Origin: Candidatus Acetatifactor stercoripullorum
GTDB taxonomy: Bacteria > Bacillota > Clostridia > Lachnospirales > Lachnospiraceae
Direction of reading: 5' to 3'
Length of the DNA stretch: 64,000 bases
Assembly: GCA_019114005.1 (NCBI GenBank)
Contig: DXGH01000003.1
Location: 19,961 to 83,960 of the forward strand
Below are positions 1-9,948 of this stretch, piece by piece; the stretch's first letter is position 1; each line of letters begins with the position of its first letter. Under the pieces are notes generated by a model. It was not told the origin of the DNA, searched no databases, and saw only the letters and a program-made list of their open reading frames with translations. A program made the translations under genes and the position numbers.

Positions 1-55
1 TTCTTTTTTCATTTTCCGCCCTTTCTTATCTTTTCTTTTATTCTTATTCTAGCAG

Positions 56-90
56 GTAATTGCGAAACTCGCTCCCTGATATCAGAACCA
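56..90. repeat. One end of a palindromic repeat, overlapping the GH115 stop codon
   Basis: The stretch beginning GTAATTGCGAAACTCGCT (18 bases) is identical to the reverse complement of the right arm of the repeat at 24649-24790. It also continues like that repeat's left arm (CCCTG, then TCAGAA). Only one arm is present; the matching second arm is not found nearby. The GH115 stop codon (82-84) lies inside the copy, so its last codons come from repeat sequence. Positions 1-55 are T-rich on this strand. A possible minus-strand ATG at 10-12 could begin the next gene outside the window, but four codons cannot be judged. Confidence 0.55.
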
Positions 91-3000
91 TGCCTGTTCC
101 TGCCGCCACAAAAAATCCGTGGGCGGAAGCTCCTCACCCCTGGTCAGATAAATTCTGTCATAACGCAGACCGGAGCGAAGAGCATACAAGGACAAAAGAT
201 GCTCGCCTGAGGAAAGCTGCTGCCGCCACAGGGGCACATACCGGTAAATCTGCTCCGCCTCATACCTCCAAAGACAGCCTTCACCGTAAAGATGCTCCCG
301 GGAAATAGGTTTCCCATCCACGCCTGCTGCCAGAAACGCCTCCTCTTTATCGTTGAATTTGGCAAGCAGCCACAAAGTGTAAACGCCGCCGTCACACCGA
401 ACCCTGTAATTTAAGGAAGGGGCTTCCTCCGTACCCTCCCACACAAGCCCCGGCTGTCTGATGTACATGGCAAGTCCGCTCCGCCCATAGGATTCGCTGC
501 TGCAATACTTCCAATGTTTTCCCCGGGTAAAGGCATAGGGACTTAAGGCCAGAGCCGATGCCGCATCGATCCGTATGCTTCCATCCCTTTCCTGAAATAC
601 CGTACTGCCCTGAGTGAAATAGTATTCCGGCTCCACCTGTCCAGCGTAATACGCATCCCTTTTCACAAGGCCTGCAGCCGCCAGTCCATCCTCCTCCTTT
701 TCCACCTGGGCATACACAATGGATCTTGGTCTTAGGTCAATCTCTCCGTAAAACTCCCTGGACCATGCTTCCACATTCCAACGCCTGGGAAGGGACTGCT
801 CCCCCTTCATACCCACAAAATGATTCTCTCTGCGCTCTCTGGTATAAATCACAAAACGGGTAAAGGCAAAGTATCTGTCCACCCCATAAAAAGAAATCTG
901 GTGTTCTCCCGGCTCAAGATACGGCAGCTTAAGATACAATCGTTCCACATTGTTGAGCACATTGCGCTTCCAGGTTCCTCTCCACTCGTCAGTACTCTCA
1001 GATTCCACGATCTGGATAGAAGAACCGTCAACCGACACGCCGATGCGGATGCGGCCCACCGAGTCAAGGGAAGGAAATCTGTGGATTTCCAGCAGAAATT
1101 CTCCCGCCGACGTCACATAAAAGGGATAGGAAAGGGGCGTGCGTCCCTCCAATGTGCTTTCTGCAAAGTTTTCGGCCTCCATCAGGTTTCCCCAGCCTCT
1201 TCCCAGCCGTCTGACCAGCCGAAAGTCCGGGCTGGCCGCGCTGTCAGCCTCCACGCACACTATGCCGTCCTCCTCCAGGTTCTTACACTGGGTGGGAACC
1301 TGGCAAATTCTTACGGGAATCTCTACACAGCTTCCATCTGCCAGACATCTCACAAGAATGCTTCCCTGCCTGTCCTCCTTAACATCATCCACCTGTACCA
1401 GAATCCTTTTTTCTGTTTCTGCCCTTCCCCGGACGATAAAAATGCCGTGCCGGGAGCCGTCAGCTTCGGGATATGCTTCCGCAAAGCCCTCCCCGGCAAA
1501 ATCGGGCAGACGCACAAAATCCGGCGCCTGTATTTCAAACTCAAATTCTCCATCTGTCCCGTTTCCGATCTCAAACCACTTGACGCCGGGTTTTGTAAAC
1601 AAAAGGGATTCTCCCTCATTCCAGACAGTGACAATCATAGGACTTTTGCCATCTTCTCTTCCCTTCAGGGAAAGGGGAGGAGTGCACGCCGGCAGCATGG
1701 CCGCTCTCGGGGGCGGAAATCCCTCCGGATTTAGAATGCCGTCCCATTTTCCCCCCGCCATTTTTTTATTATAGTAATAAATAAGCTTTCTTCTGGCATC
1801 GTCAAAGGCTCTGCAAAGCCCCACATACTCTGCTGCTGCCTTAAGCTTTCCCTGAGTGCAGGATAAAGTGCTTCTGTCTCCGTAATAATACTGCAGATTG
1901 GTAAAATAAGCCGCATGAATCCGCAGGAGCACCAGCTGGAAAAAAGCGTCCTTTTCTTCCTCCTCCAGTCTCTCATATAAGGCATTTCCCCGGTCAAACA
2001 GCTCCTCGTACCTGTGGATGCGCACCGCCGCCTCGTCTCCGTAGGCAGTCTGGGAAAAAGCGTCCGTGTCCATATTTTCCAGCTTTCTCACATTGGTGAG
2101 CTGGGAAAAATCATTTAAAAGCTCCGCCGCTTCCCTTCCTATGCCGCCCTGGAAATTTTCGTCAATCCACTGTGCCGTCCAGGCCTCCACATCCCGGGTG
2201 GAATCCGTCTCCTTTCCTATATCCCAGGCAAACTGCAAAAAGAACGTGATCTCCTGCTCTAAGGGCTTTATGGCGCCGCAGTTGAGCACCCACAGCTTGC
2301 GGATTCCCTGTTCATAGGCCTTTTTCAGCTCGTTTCTGGTATGCGCCAGAGGAATGGAGCACAAAAACACATAGGACATGCTGGGAGGTGCCCAGTAGGA
2401 ATTGTGGTAATAAATCCCGTTTCCCCCGCTTCTTTTCTGCTCCTTTTTGGATGGATACCGGCGGATGTAGCCGTAATTGTCATTGGACCATACCAGAGTG
2501 ATGTCCTCCGGCACCTCAAGCCCTCCGTCATAGAGAGGAAGCACCTCCTTGTAGGGCACAAAGGTCATCATGGTATCTCTTCCCAGGGTCTTTTCCAAAA
2601 TATTCCTCTGATCCTTGATGATCTGGGACAAAAGCTGTATTTTGGCCTGCTTTTCCTCCTCCGGGGTGTGATACACAAGGGCGCTGGTCTCAAAGCCGGA
2701 GTCATGGATTCCTCTCATGCCAAGCGTGTAGCACGTCTCAAAATCCTTGTTCTGCTCCACGCTCTCCTGCCAGTATTCCTGCAGAATCTCCCTGTTTCTT
2801 CCCGGAATGGAGTAGTCATAGAGCACATTTTCATATCCCTTTTTGGCAAGCCAGGGCTTCCACTCTCTGTTGTTGGAGCGCATCAGCATATCACAGTGGC
2901 TTGTCCCCACCACGATACCCATCCGCTCCGCAAGGGCCCCGTTTTCCTTTTTAACATTAAAGGAATTCACGTGCATGGCAGGCCAGATATAATTTCCCTT

Positions 3001-3570
3001 CAGTCTTAAGAGAAGCTCAAACACCTTCTCATAGGTTTTCACCCCGATGGTGTCCTCCCCCATATGACCCTTTACCCAATCCTCCAGCTCCTCCTCGTCA
3101 TTGATAAAAATTCCTCTGTACTCCACAGAAGGGTAATCCATTTTTTCAAATCCTTCCGGCAGCGAAAACGCCTGTCTTTTCCTGACAGGCACATCCGCAA
3201 AAAAATACCAGGGAGAAACTCCAAGCATCCGGCAAAGCTCATAAATTCCATACACCGTCCCTCTTCTGTCGCTGCCGGAAATAAACAGCCTGCCCTCCTT
3301 TACCTGCAGCAGATACGCTTCCCTTCTGACCATTCCTTTCTCATCAAAAAGCACCTTAAGCTCTGCCCGGTTTTGAGAAGCCTCCCTCAAATCCTTTAAA
3401 GTCTCAATGAAAATGTGGGCTTTCCCCCCATCCTCTGTGGAACCTGCTGAAATTCCAAGCACACGGCCGATATCCTTCCTCAAATTTTGAGAAGCTATCT
3501 TCACCGCTTCCGGCTCGTCTTTTCCCACATAGATAAGGCATGGCTCATTCTGCATTATCTGAAAGCTCAT
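82..3570 (-). CDS. Glycoside hydrolase family 115 (alpha-glucuronidase type)
   Basis: A 1162-residue protein of GH115 architecture. The N-terminal alpha/beta domain contains YGIYELCRMLGVSPWYFFAD (about 105-125). The catalytic barrel has NYIWPAMH, GTSHCDMLMRSN and TLVWSNDNYGYIRRYP (about 190-390), followed by the long C-terminal beta-sandwich regions usual for the family. GH115 enzymes remove (4-O-methyl)glucuronic acid from xylan, including internal substitutions. No signal peptide is visible, so it probably acts in the cytoplasm on imported oligosaccharides. The start has a purine-rich Shine-Dalgarno (GGGAGAAGAG) just upstream. It lies 30 bp after the upstream GH3 gene in the same direction and is likely co-transcribed. 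The stop codon sits in a repeat arm, so the extreme C-terminus may be altered. Confidence 0.9.
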   Translation of the reverse strand: MSFQIMQNEPCLIYVGKDEPEAVKIASQNLRKDIGRVLGISAGSTEDGGKAHIFIETLKDLREASQNRAELKVLFDEKGMVRREAYLLQVKEGRLFISGSDRRGTVYGIYELCRMLGVSPWYFFADVPVRKRQAFSLPEGFEKMDYPSVEYRGIFINDEEELEDWVKGHMGEDTIGVKTYEKVFELLLRLKGNYIWPAMHVNSFNVKKENGALAERMGIVVGTSHCDMLMRSNNREWKPWLAKKGYENVLYDYSIPGRNREILQEYWQESVEQNKDFETCYTLGMRGIHDSGFETSALVYHTPEEEKQAKIQLLSQIIKDQRNILEKTLGRDTMMTFVPYKEVLPLYDGGLEVPEDITLVWSNDNYGYIRRYPSKKEQKRSGGNGIYYHNSYWAPPSMSYVFLCSIPLAHTRNELKKAYEQGIRKLWVLNCGAIKPLEQEITFFLQFAWDIGKETDSTRDVEAWTAQWIDENFQGGIGREAAELLNDFSQLTNVRKLENMDTDAFSQTAYGDEAAVRIHRYEELFDRGNALYERLEEEEKDAFFQLVLLRIHAAYFTNLQYYYGDRSTLSCTQGKLKAAAEYVGLCRAFDDARRKLIYYYNKKMAGGKWDGILNPEGFPPPRAAMLPACTPPLSLKGREDGKSPMIVTVWNEGESLLFTKPGVKWFEIGNGTDGEFEFEIQAPDFVRLPDFAGEGFAEAYPEADGSRHGIFIVRGRAETEKRILVQVDDVKEDRQGSILVRCLADGSCVEIPVRICQVPTQCKNLEEDGIVCVEADSAASPDFRLVRRLGRGWGNLMEAENFAESTLEGRTPLSYPFYVTSAGEFLLEIHRFPSLDSVGRIRIGVSVDGSSIQIVESESTDEWRGTWKRNVLNNVERLYLKLPYLEPGEHQISFYGVDRYFAFTRFVIYTRERRENHFVGMKGEQSLPRRWNVEAWSREFYGEIDLRPRSIVYAQVEKEEDGLAAAGLVKRDAYYAGQVEPEYYFTQGSTVFQERDGSIRIDAASALALSPYAFTRGKHWKYCSSESYGRSGLAMYIRQPGLVWEGTEEAPSLNYRVRCDGGVYTLWLLAKFNDKEEAFLAAGVDGKPISREHLYGEGCLWRYEAEQIYRYVPLWRQQLSSGEHLLSLYALRSGLRYDRIYLTRGEELPPTDFLWRQEQAWF

Positions 3571-3600
3571 CTGTCTCTTCTCCCTTTTCTATTCTCTTTT

Positions 3601-4917
3601 CTATTCCACCACCTTATCCGCATACTTGATCCGGTAAATCCTTCTTAAGGAATCATTGATACGCTCCTCGGAAATGGTGCCCTCCTGCACCGCCTGCAGC
3701 ACACCATTATAGGCGGTTTCAAAATCCTCCGGCATCAGCAGCATATCGCAGCCGGCCCGGAGTGCCAGCACAGCTGCCTCATCTGCTGAATAATACTGGG
3801 AAATGGCAGACATGTTCAAGGCGTCCGTGATAATAACGCCATCATAATTCATCTCATTTCGCAGAATATCCGTCACCACAGCCTGGGAAAGAGAACAGGG
3901 CGTATTGTCTCCGGTTAAGGACGGCGCAGCCACATGTCCCACCATAATCATTTCCGCCCCGGCGTCAATTCCGGCCTGGAACACGGTAAACTCCTGTGCC
4001 CTGAATTCCTCTGCGCTTCTGTCCGTAACGGCCAGTCCGTCATGGGTATCCTGAACTGAGCTTCCGATTCCCGGAAAATGCTTCAGACACGCAGTGACAT
4101 TCTGCTCCGAAAGCCCCTGCATCATGGATGTCACAAACTGGGATACAGAAGCTGCGTCCGAACCGTAGGAGCGGCCCTCCATGACGCTGTTTTCCACATT
4201 TGCCAGATCTGCAACCGGCGCGAAATCAAGGTTAAAGCCAAACTCCGACAAATAGCCTCCTATGGTAACTCCCGCCTGATAGGCGTTGTTGGGATCGCCG
4301 CTCTCTCCTATGGTCTGGGCGGAATCCACCGTCTGGCCAAGTCCGGCGTCCGCCACCCGTGCCACGCTTCCGCCCTCCTCATCCACAGCAATAAACAGCG
4401 GATACTTGGTATAAAGCAGTGTGTTGTCAATCATCTGGCTTAACTGCTCCCCCGACTGTATATTTTTGCTGAAGTAAATCAGTCCGCCCACCGCATATTG
4501 TGCCAAAGCCTCCTGGGTTCCCTCCCCGGCCTGCACTGCGGCTGACACTCCTGTGATGGCCTCCGGCTCCACAAGAAACAGTCCTGCCACCTTATCCTCC
4601 AGGGGCATTACTTCTATCCCTGCATTTACGATTTCATCCAGCTTCTGCTCGGCGCTCATCTCCTCCACAGTCTCTGCAGGCTCCTGCACCTGTATGGTTT
4701 CCTCGGAGGCAAATATTTCCTCCACCCTGGACTGATTATCCGCAGCCGCCTCCTTCTGCCTGCTGTTCCCGGCAAGAAAGCGCACCAGAAACACAATGCC
4801 GGCAGCCACTGCTGCAATCATTAAAATCAATACTATGTATGCGGCAATCTGGTTCCTCTGACGCCTTTTTCTGCGCTCTTCTCTTCTGTCTAGCTGTGTC
4901 TGATTCTTTTGTTCCAT
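3601..4917 (-). CDS. Membrane-anchored GH3 beta-N-acetylhexosaminidase-like protein
   Basis: About 438 residues. A basic N-terminus (RREERRKRRQR) precedes one membrane helix (about 25-47), an acidic linker, then a single GH3 TIM barrel. KHFPGIGSSVQDTHDGL carries the NagZ Asp-X-His dyad, and GVIITDALNM contains the expected catalytic aspartate. NagZ-type enzymes release N-acetylglucosamine from muropeptides or chitooligosaccharides; here the barrel would face outside the membrane. GGAGG abuts the ATG at 4923 but sits 6 nt before the ATG at 4917, so 4917 is preferred. The second glycine in KHFPGIG is followed by Ile where NagZ has His (KHFPGHG), a small departure. GH115 follows in the same direction. 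Confidence 0.85.
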   Translation of the reverse strand: MEQKNQTQLDRREERRKRRQRNQIAAYIVLILMIAAVAAGIVFLVRFLAGNSRQKEAAADNQSRVEEIFASEETIQVQEPAETVEEMSAEQKLDEIVNAGIEVMPLEDKVAGLFLVEPEAITGVSAAVQAGEGTQEALAQYAVGGLIYFSKNIQSGEQLSQMIDNTLLYTKYPLFIAVDEEGGSVARVADAGLGQTVDSAQTIGESGDPNNAYQAGVTIGGYLSEFGFNLDFAPVADLANVENSVMEGRSYGSDAASVSQFVTSMMQGLSEQNVTACLKHFPGIGSSVQDTHDGLAVTDRSAEEFRAQEFTVFQAGIDAGAEMIMVGHVAAPSLTGDNTPCSLSQAVVTDILRNEMNYDGVIITDALNMSAISQYYSADEAAVLALRAGCDMLLMPEDFETAYNGVLQAVQEGTISEERINDSLRRIYRIKYADKVVE

Positions 4918-5004
4918 GGCCATCCTCCAAATAAGCTTTCTCTCGTCCAGAACATTATAACTTAAGTCCTGCCCTTTTTCTACTGGAAAAAGCTTGTCTG
5001 CAGG

Positions 5005-6759
5005 CTACATTCTGAAAATTACCAGATTCTCCTTCAGCTGGTCCGCAAGTCCGGTAAGCTCCTTGGAAGAAGCCTCCAGCCCGCCCATGGTATCGCTGAC
5101 GCCCTGTACCGTCTCCATAGTGTCTCCGGCAAAGGACGCGGTCTGCCCGGATATCTGGGCAAGGCCTCCCACTGCGGTGCGGATGGCTGCCCCGAAGCCT
5201 CCCAGCTCATCTATACTCTTTTTGATCCCTTCTATATGGGTAAAGGAATTTTCTACCCCCCGGGAAACTGCGGCATACTGCTTTTTTGTATCCTCAAGCT
5301 TTTCCTGCTGGCGCTCCATGCTGGAAGTAACCTGCCCCATGATCTCCACCATCCGCTGAGAGGTCTTTAAAATTTCTTCCACCATCTGCTCAATTTCCCT
5401 GGCGGAGCTGTTTGACTGATCTGCCAGCCTGCATATCTGCTCCGCAACCACACCGAAGCCTCTGCCTGATTCTCCCGCACGGGCGGCCTCGATGCTGGCA
5501 TTCAAGGACAAAAGGTCTGTCTCCTCCGCAATAGAGCGTATCATTCCCACCGCCGCATTAATGCTCTGCACAGATTTATTCATGGCTGTGATCTGCTCTG
5601 CCGCTCCCTGGACAAAATCCCTTGTGTCCGCGTTGTATGCGCTCAGCTCATTGATATTTTTTTCAGATTCCTTTTCCGCCTGGTTCATCTGTCCGGCGTA
5701 TCCTGCAAGGGAATCCACCTCCTCCGTGATTTTGGCAATCTGCTCCCCGATCTTAATCACATTGTCGTTTGCTTCTGCCGTCCCCTCTGCCTGGGTCTTT
5801 GCCCCCGACGCGATTTCTCCCACGGCTCCTAAAACGCCGCCCACGGCGCTCTGGGTGGTCTGCGCCATATCTGTCAGCTTATCTGCGGAAAGGACTAAAT
5901 TATCTGTGGATTCCTTTATATTGTTTACAATATCATATAACGCCTGCCTTAAGCGCACGCAGATCCGGTAGATGTCTCCCAGCTCGTCCTTCTTCTGAAG
6001 CAGCCTGGCATCCGGCTGCGCATCCAGCTCTCCCTTCATGATCCTTACAAGATATCCCTTGATTTTCTGCATGGCGGAAACCATTCTTCTGGACAGAACC
6101 ATCACAAGCGCCGCCGCTATGACCACAAAAACCAGAGAAAAGACCACCATCTGCAGAATCTGTCCGTCTATCAGCTCCCTGACTGCAGAGGCCTCCATGG
6201 CGGCTTCCACCGCTCCGATGACAGAGCCGTCCGAATTGACCAGAGGCTGATAATAGACATAATATTCCCGCCCGCTGATCTCAGAATCCTTTAAAAACAA
6301 CACCTGTCCCTCTCTGATTTGGGCATACTGCTCGGACGCAATCCCCGTTCCATTGACCCTGGAGCCGTTTTCATTCTGGATGGTGGTGATGAGTCTCATA
6401 TTGTCAAAAAAAAGCGAGACCTCAAAGCCTGTCTTTTCCTTCAGGCCGTCGATCAGCTGCGTGTCGCCTGAAATGGTCGCATCCCCCTTTGTGACCCTTC
6501 CGCTCTGGCCCTTCTTGTAATCCCCCTCATACAGATTTGTATAAGTCTCGTTTACGCTGGCAGCCACAATCTGCAGCGATTTCTCAATTTCCCCCTCGAT
6601 TCCCGTCTGGAGCGCTCTGGCACTGTAAACCGTGATTACAACGCACAGCACCAGCATAGGTATCTGGCAAAGCGCTACCAGCTTTTTGGAAAAGGTAAGA
6701 AAACGTTTTCTTTTCACTTTTCCCTTAACAACAGTTTCCTTCGGTTTTTTTCCTTTCAC
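5005..6759 (-). CDS. Methyl-accepting chemotaxis protein with Cache-like sensor
   Basis: 584 residues. A basic N-terminus, first membrane helix (about 26-48), extracytoplasmic domain of about 160 residues that reads as a single Cache-type fold ([19 protein letters not shown] and YYVYYQPL), second helix (about 203-225), HAMP-like linker, then the cytoplasmic signalling hairpin. The conserved tip [20 protein letters not shown] is intact. Its role is to sense an external ligand and control CheA. The start is GTG, with AGAGGG 6 nt upstream. The ligand cannot be told from sequence. The 257 bases upstream are A+T-rich, and I see no clear promoter for it there. Confidence 0.93.
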   Translation of the reverse strand: MKGKKPKETVVKGKVKRKRFLTFSKKLVALCQIPMLVLCVVITVYSARALQTGIEGEIEKSLQIVAASVNETYTNLYEGDYKKGQSGRVTKGDATISGDTQLIDGLKEKTGFEVSLFFDNMRLITTIQNENGSRVNGTGIASEQYAQIREGQVLFLKDSEISGREYYVYYQPLVNSDGSVIGAVEAAMEASAVRELIDGQILQMVVFSLVFVVIAAALVMVLSRRMVSAMQKIKGYLVRIMKGELDAQPDARLLQKKDELGDIYRICVRLRQALYDIVNNIKESTDNLVLSADKLTDMAQTTQSAVGGVLGAVGEIASGAKTQAEGTAEANDNVIKIGEQIAKITEEVDSLAGYAGQMNQAEKESEKNINELSAYNADTRDFVQGAAEQITAMNKSVQSINAAVGMIRSIAEETDLLSLNASIEAARAGESGRGFGVVAEQICRLADQSNSSAREIEQMVEEILKTSQRMVEIMGQVTSSMERQQEKLEDTKKQYAAVSRGVENSFTHIEGIKKSIDELGGFGAAIRTAVGGLAQISGQTASFAGDTMETVQGVSDTMGGLEASSKELTGLADQLKENLVIFRM

Positions 6760-7016
6760 CTTTATCCCTCTTTTCTTTATAAAACTTGGAGCACGTCCTT
6801 TGAATTTTATATTTTATACAAATTTCGCAAGGTTTTTTTTGCAAAATCTGTACAAAATCCCCCAATCTTCAAAAGGCGCGCTTGTAATAGACAAGGGTAT
6901 TGTATCATTATTACACAAAATGTTCAATGTTTAAGATTGCACAGAAATCCGGCATATCATTAACATGTACAGTATATAATTCCTGACATCATTCGCAAAT
7001 ACAATATATTTATATA

Positions 7017-7046
7017 TTGACAATACAGTGTGCCGTACAGTATAAT
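7017..7046 (+). promoter_or_regulatory. Promoter of the PadR operon with repeated GTACAGTATA
   Basis: TTGACA (7017-7022) is separated by 18 nt from TATAAT (7041-7046). The 10-mer GTACAGTATA overlaps the -10 (7035-7044) and occurs again at 6967-6976, 68 bp upstream. PadR regulators commonly bind and repress their own promoters, so these repeats are candidate operators; that part is inference. Confidence 0.7.
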
Positions 7047-7066
7047 GCCATCAGGAGGTGACGCTG

Positions 7067-7411
7067 ATGGGAGAAGAAAAAGATTTATTATCCACCTTGC
7101 TTTTGGAGCTTCGCAGAGGAACGCTGACAATCAGTGTACTCAGTCAGATGAAGGAGCCGAAATATGGATACGCTTTGGTGCAGAGTCTGGAAGAAAAAGG
7201 CGTTGCCATTGATCCCAACACCTTGTACCCTCTCCTTCGCCGACTGGAGAATCAGGGGCTTTTGGAAAGCAAGTGGGAAACCGGCGGTGCAAAACCGAGA
7301 AAATATTATCAGCGGACAGAATACGGAACGGAAATTTATGAGAAGCTGAAAGCATATTGGCAGAATTTATCCGCTGGAATGGAGCGGCTGTTAAGGGAGG
7401 AAGAAGCATGA
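7067..7411 (+). CDS. PadR family transcriptional regulator
   Basis: 114 residues. The winged-helix core shows the PadR signature: EPKYGYALVQSLEEKG, PNTLYPLLRRLENQGLL and KYYQRTEYG, with a short C-terminal dimerisation helix. AGGAGG at 7053-7058 lies 8 nt before the ATG at 7067; a GTG at 7058 is embedded in that Shine-Dalgarno and is unlikely to be used. The stop overlaps the start of the next gene (ATGA at 7408-7411), so the two are translationally coupled. PadR/HAAS-membrane-protein pairs are widespread in Firmicutes and often respond to envelope or drug stress; the effector here is unknown. Confidence 0.93.
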   Translation: MGEEKDLLSTLLLELRRGTLTISVLSQMKEPKYGYALVQSLEEKGVAIDPNTLYPLLRRLENQGLLESKWETGGAKPRKYYQRTEYGTEIYEKLKAYWQNLSAGMERLLREEEA

Positions 7412-8517
7412 CACCAAATGAAAAAGACTATATGGATCGATATATTTATCAGGTAATCCGTCGGCTTCCAAAAGCTCAAAGAGATGAAGTGCGTATGGAA
7501 CTGGAAGAGCTGATCAGCGATATGTATACGGATAAGGGCTCTATGGAAGAGGTGCTGACTGAGCTTGGCGATCCTGCTGAATTTGCCAAACAATATCAGA
7601 GCGATCAAAGATATCTGATTGGGCCGGAATATTTTGACACCTATCTGTGGTTTGTCAGGGTGGTTTTCATCTGCACTGCCATACCAATTTTGGGGATTTC
7701 TCTGATAAATGCCATAGGAGAAATGCCCGCGGTTACTTCCCAGAGCGCTGCCCCTGTTATTATCCGCGCTATTGTCAGCGGTCTGACTGCCGGGATTACG
7801 GATGCTCTCCTGTCCTGTGTGACCGCATTCGGTGCAGTGACCTTGACTTTCGCCATCATGGAGAGAAAAAAGATTCAGTTAGAGATGAAGAAAGCGGAAA
7901 AGTGGTCGGTAAAAAGTCTGTCAGAGGAAAAGAAAACAGCGGCCTTTCGGTGGACGCCAAAATTTTTGGAGCCTGTGCCCGATAAAAAAGCGATGATAAG
8001 TCGAGGCGACAGCATTGCAGGCATTGTGTTTATCGTTATTTTCAGTGTATTGCTGATTTTTGCCCCCAATTTCTTTGCTGCGTTCTTTACGGAAGGCGAA
8101 ACCGTAACCACCGTACCCGTTTTCAATCTGGAGCAATGGGGAATCGTTCTTCCCGCCTTTATACTAAGTCTGCTGATCGGTCTTGCAGACGAGATATTAC
8201 GCCTGATTGTCGGGGTCTACTGCAGCCTGGTAATGATCAGCAATATAGTGTGCGGGGTGCTTCAAATTCTGCTTGGCATTGTTGTGCTGAAGGTTTTACC
8301 CATTTGGAATCCGAATTTTGCGCTTGAACTTGAGATGGCATTGGGCGATAAAGCAGATTCCGGCGCCAGATTCCTCACTTACTGGAATGCTGATATGGTA
8401 TCCAATGGACTTCTTACATTTATTGTTGCGATTACCCTGTTTGAAATAGGTGCAACAATATACAAGACACTCCGTTACGGTGTTTCCATACGAAATGAGA
8501 AGAATCTTGGGGCGTAG
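7408..8517 (+). CDS. HAAS-domain integral membrane protein
   Basis: 369 residues. The N-terminal 70 residues (DRYIYQVIRRLP, ELEELISDMY, ELGDPAEFAKQY) match the HAAS/DUF1700-type alpha-helical domain found next to PadR regulators. After it come several hydrophobic segments (about 78-100, 110-150, 205-230, 245-300 and 330-355). The start at 7408 has GGGAGG upstream and overlaps the padR stop. Membrane proteins of this kind are thought to act with their PadR partner, but the function is not established and no transporter motif is seen. Confidence 0.8.
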   Translation: MTPNEKDYMDRYIYQVIRRLPKAQRDEVRMELEELISDMYTDKGSMEEVLTELGDPAEFAKQYQSDQRYLIGPEYFDTYLWFVRVVFICTAIPILGISLINAIGEMPAVTSQSAAPVIIRAIVSGLTAGITDALLSCVTAFGAVTLTFAIMERKKIQLEMKKAEKWSVKSLSEEKKTAAFRWTPKFLEPVPDKKAMISRGDSIAGIVFIVIFSVLLIFAPNFFAAFFTEGETVTTVPVFNLEQWGIVLPAFILSLLIGLADEILRLIVGVYCSLVMISNIVCGVLQILLGIVVLKVLPIWNPNFALELEMALGDKADSGARFLTYWNADMVSNGLLTFIVAITLFEIGATIYKTLRYGVSIRNEKNLGA

Positions 8518-8557
8518 ACAAAACCCCTGAAAAATGTACGATCAGCGCAAAACTCGT

Positions 8558-8585
8558 TTGATTTTTTGTAAATATGTGCTATAAT
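8558..8585 (+). promoter_or_regulatory. Promoter of the DUF4143 ATPase gene
   Basis: TTGATT (8558-8563), 16 nt, TATAAT (8580-8585), ending 28 bp before the ATG. It lies in the short gap after the HAAS gene, so the ATPase is probably a separate transcription unit. Confidence 0.6.
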
Positions 8586-8613
8586 ACGGTTAGAATTTTT
8601 GAGAGGTGATGGC

Positions 8614-9918
8614 ATGTATCGTACTGTCATGGAGCAGCTGCAAAAATGGAAAGAAAAAAAGCATCGAAAGCCGCTTGTTATTCGCGGCGCCCGCCAGGTA
8701 GGAAAAACCTGGCTCATGAAAGCCTTTGGTGCTGCTGAATACGAATCTACAGTTTATATCAATTTTGACAATAATGAACGGATGCGTAATTTGTTCAAGG
8801 GGAGCCTTGCGGCAGATCGACTGGTGACAGGTTTAGAACTCTATGCGGGGCATAAGATTGACCCATCTAATACCCTTCTGATTTTCGACGAGGTGCAAGA
8901 AGTGCCGACTGCGTTGACCAGTCTCAAGTACTTCAATGAGGACGCACCTCAATATCAAATCATCTGTGCCGGTAGTCTATTGGGTGTTGCACTGCATCAG
9001 GGGACCTCGTTTCCCGTTGGAAAGGTGGAGTTTCTTGATCTTTATCCACTCTCCTTCTCCGAATTTCTCATTGCTATGGGGAAGGAGCGCTATGTAGAAC
9101 TGCTGCGGCAGGGCGATTTTGACATGGCCACCATGTTTAAGCAGGATTATTCCGATCTGCTGAAGCAGTACTACTATGTAGGCGGTATGCCGGAAGTCGT
9201 CCAGGCTTTTGCAGACAATCAGGACTTCAATGAGGTTCGGGAAATTCAACAGCGCATTCTGTCCGCTTATGAACAGGACTTCTCCAAGCATGCTCCCAAT
9301 GAAACGGTGCCTCGTGTGCGTATGTTGTGGAACAGCATCCCGGCCCAGCTTGCAAAAGAGAATAAGAAGTTTATCTATGGTCTCATCAAAGAAGGGGCTC
9401 GGGCGAAGGAGTATGAGCTGGCAATGCTCTGGCTGACGGATTGCGGACTTGTCCACAAGGTACATCGAGTTTCCGCCCCCAGTTTACCGTTAAAGGCCTA
9501 TGAGGATTTGAAGGCATTCAAACTGTTTCTGCTGGATGTGGGCCTTTTGTCCTGCATGGTGGGCCTGCGACAGGATGTGCTGCTGGATGGGAATGATCTG
9601 TTTAAGGAATTCAAGGGAGCACTAACAGAGCAGTATGTCCTACAGCAGCTTAAAACTATCAAGGGGCTGAATATCTACTATTGGACTGCAGATCGTGGAA
9701 CTGCGGAAGTGGATTTTGTCATCGACAACGGTAAAGATGTGATTCCAATTGAGGTCAAAGCCGAGGTTAATCTCCAGGCCAAGAGTTTGAAAGTTTACCG
9801 TGAGAAATTCCAGCCACGGCTGTCCATTCGCACATCCATGGCAGACTATAAAAAAGAAGACTGGCTGCTGAATCTACCGCTGTGGGCAATAAATACTAAG
9901 TTTGGGGAAGGAGGATAA
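8614..9918 (+). CDS. AAA ATPase with DUF4143 domain
   Basis: 434 residues. The AAA_14 domain has Walker A RGARQVGKTW (about 24-33) and Walker B LLIFDEVQEV (about 93-102), then the arginine-finger region CAGSLLG. The C-terminal DUF4143 part ends in EVDFVIDNGKDVIPIEVKAE, a pattern like the PD-(D/E)XK nuclease fold. Proteins of this family are common in anaerobes, usually as orphan single genes scattered by transfer; the cellular role is unknown. ATG 8614 is chosen because GAGAGG lies 7 nt upstream; a TTG at 8599 precedes that site. Codon use looks less G+C-rich than the surrounding metabolic genes, consistent with acquisition. Confidence 0.9.
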   Translation: MYRTVMEQLQKWKEKKHRKPLVIRGARQVGKTWLMKAFGAAEYESTVYINFDNNERMRNLFKGSLAADRLVTGLELYAGHKIDPSNTLLIFDEVQEVPTALTSLKYFNEDAPQYQIICAGSLLGVALHQGTSFPVGKVEFLDLYPLSFSEFLIAMGKERYVELLRQGDFDMATMFKQDYSDLLKQYYYVGGMPEVVQAFADNQDFNEVREIQQRILSAYEQDFSKHAPNETVPRVRMLWNSIPAQLAKENKKFIYGLIKEGARAKEYELAMLWLTDCGLVHKVHRVSAPSLPLKAYEDLKAFKLFLLDVGLLSCMVGLRQDVLLDGNDLFKEFKGALTEQYVLQQLKTIKGLNIYYWTADRGTAEVDFVIDNGKDVIPIEVKAEVNLQAKSLKVYREKFQPRLSIRTSMADYKKEDWLLNLPLWAINTKFGEGG

Positions 9919-9948
9919 TAAGAAGGAAAGGTCGTACTATGCTTTGCA

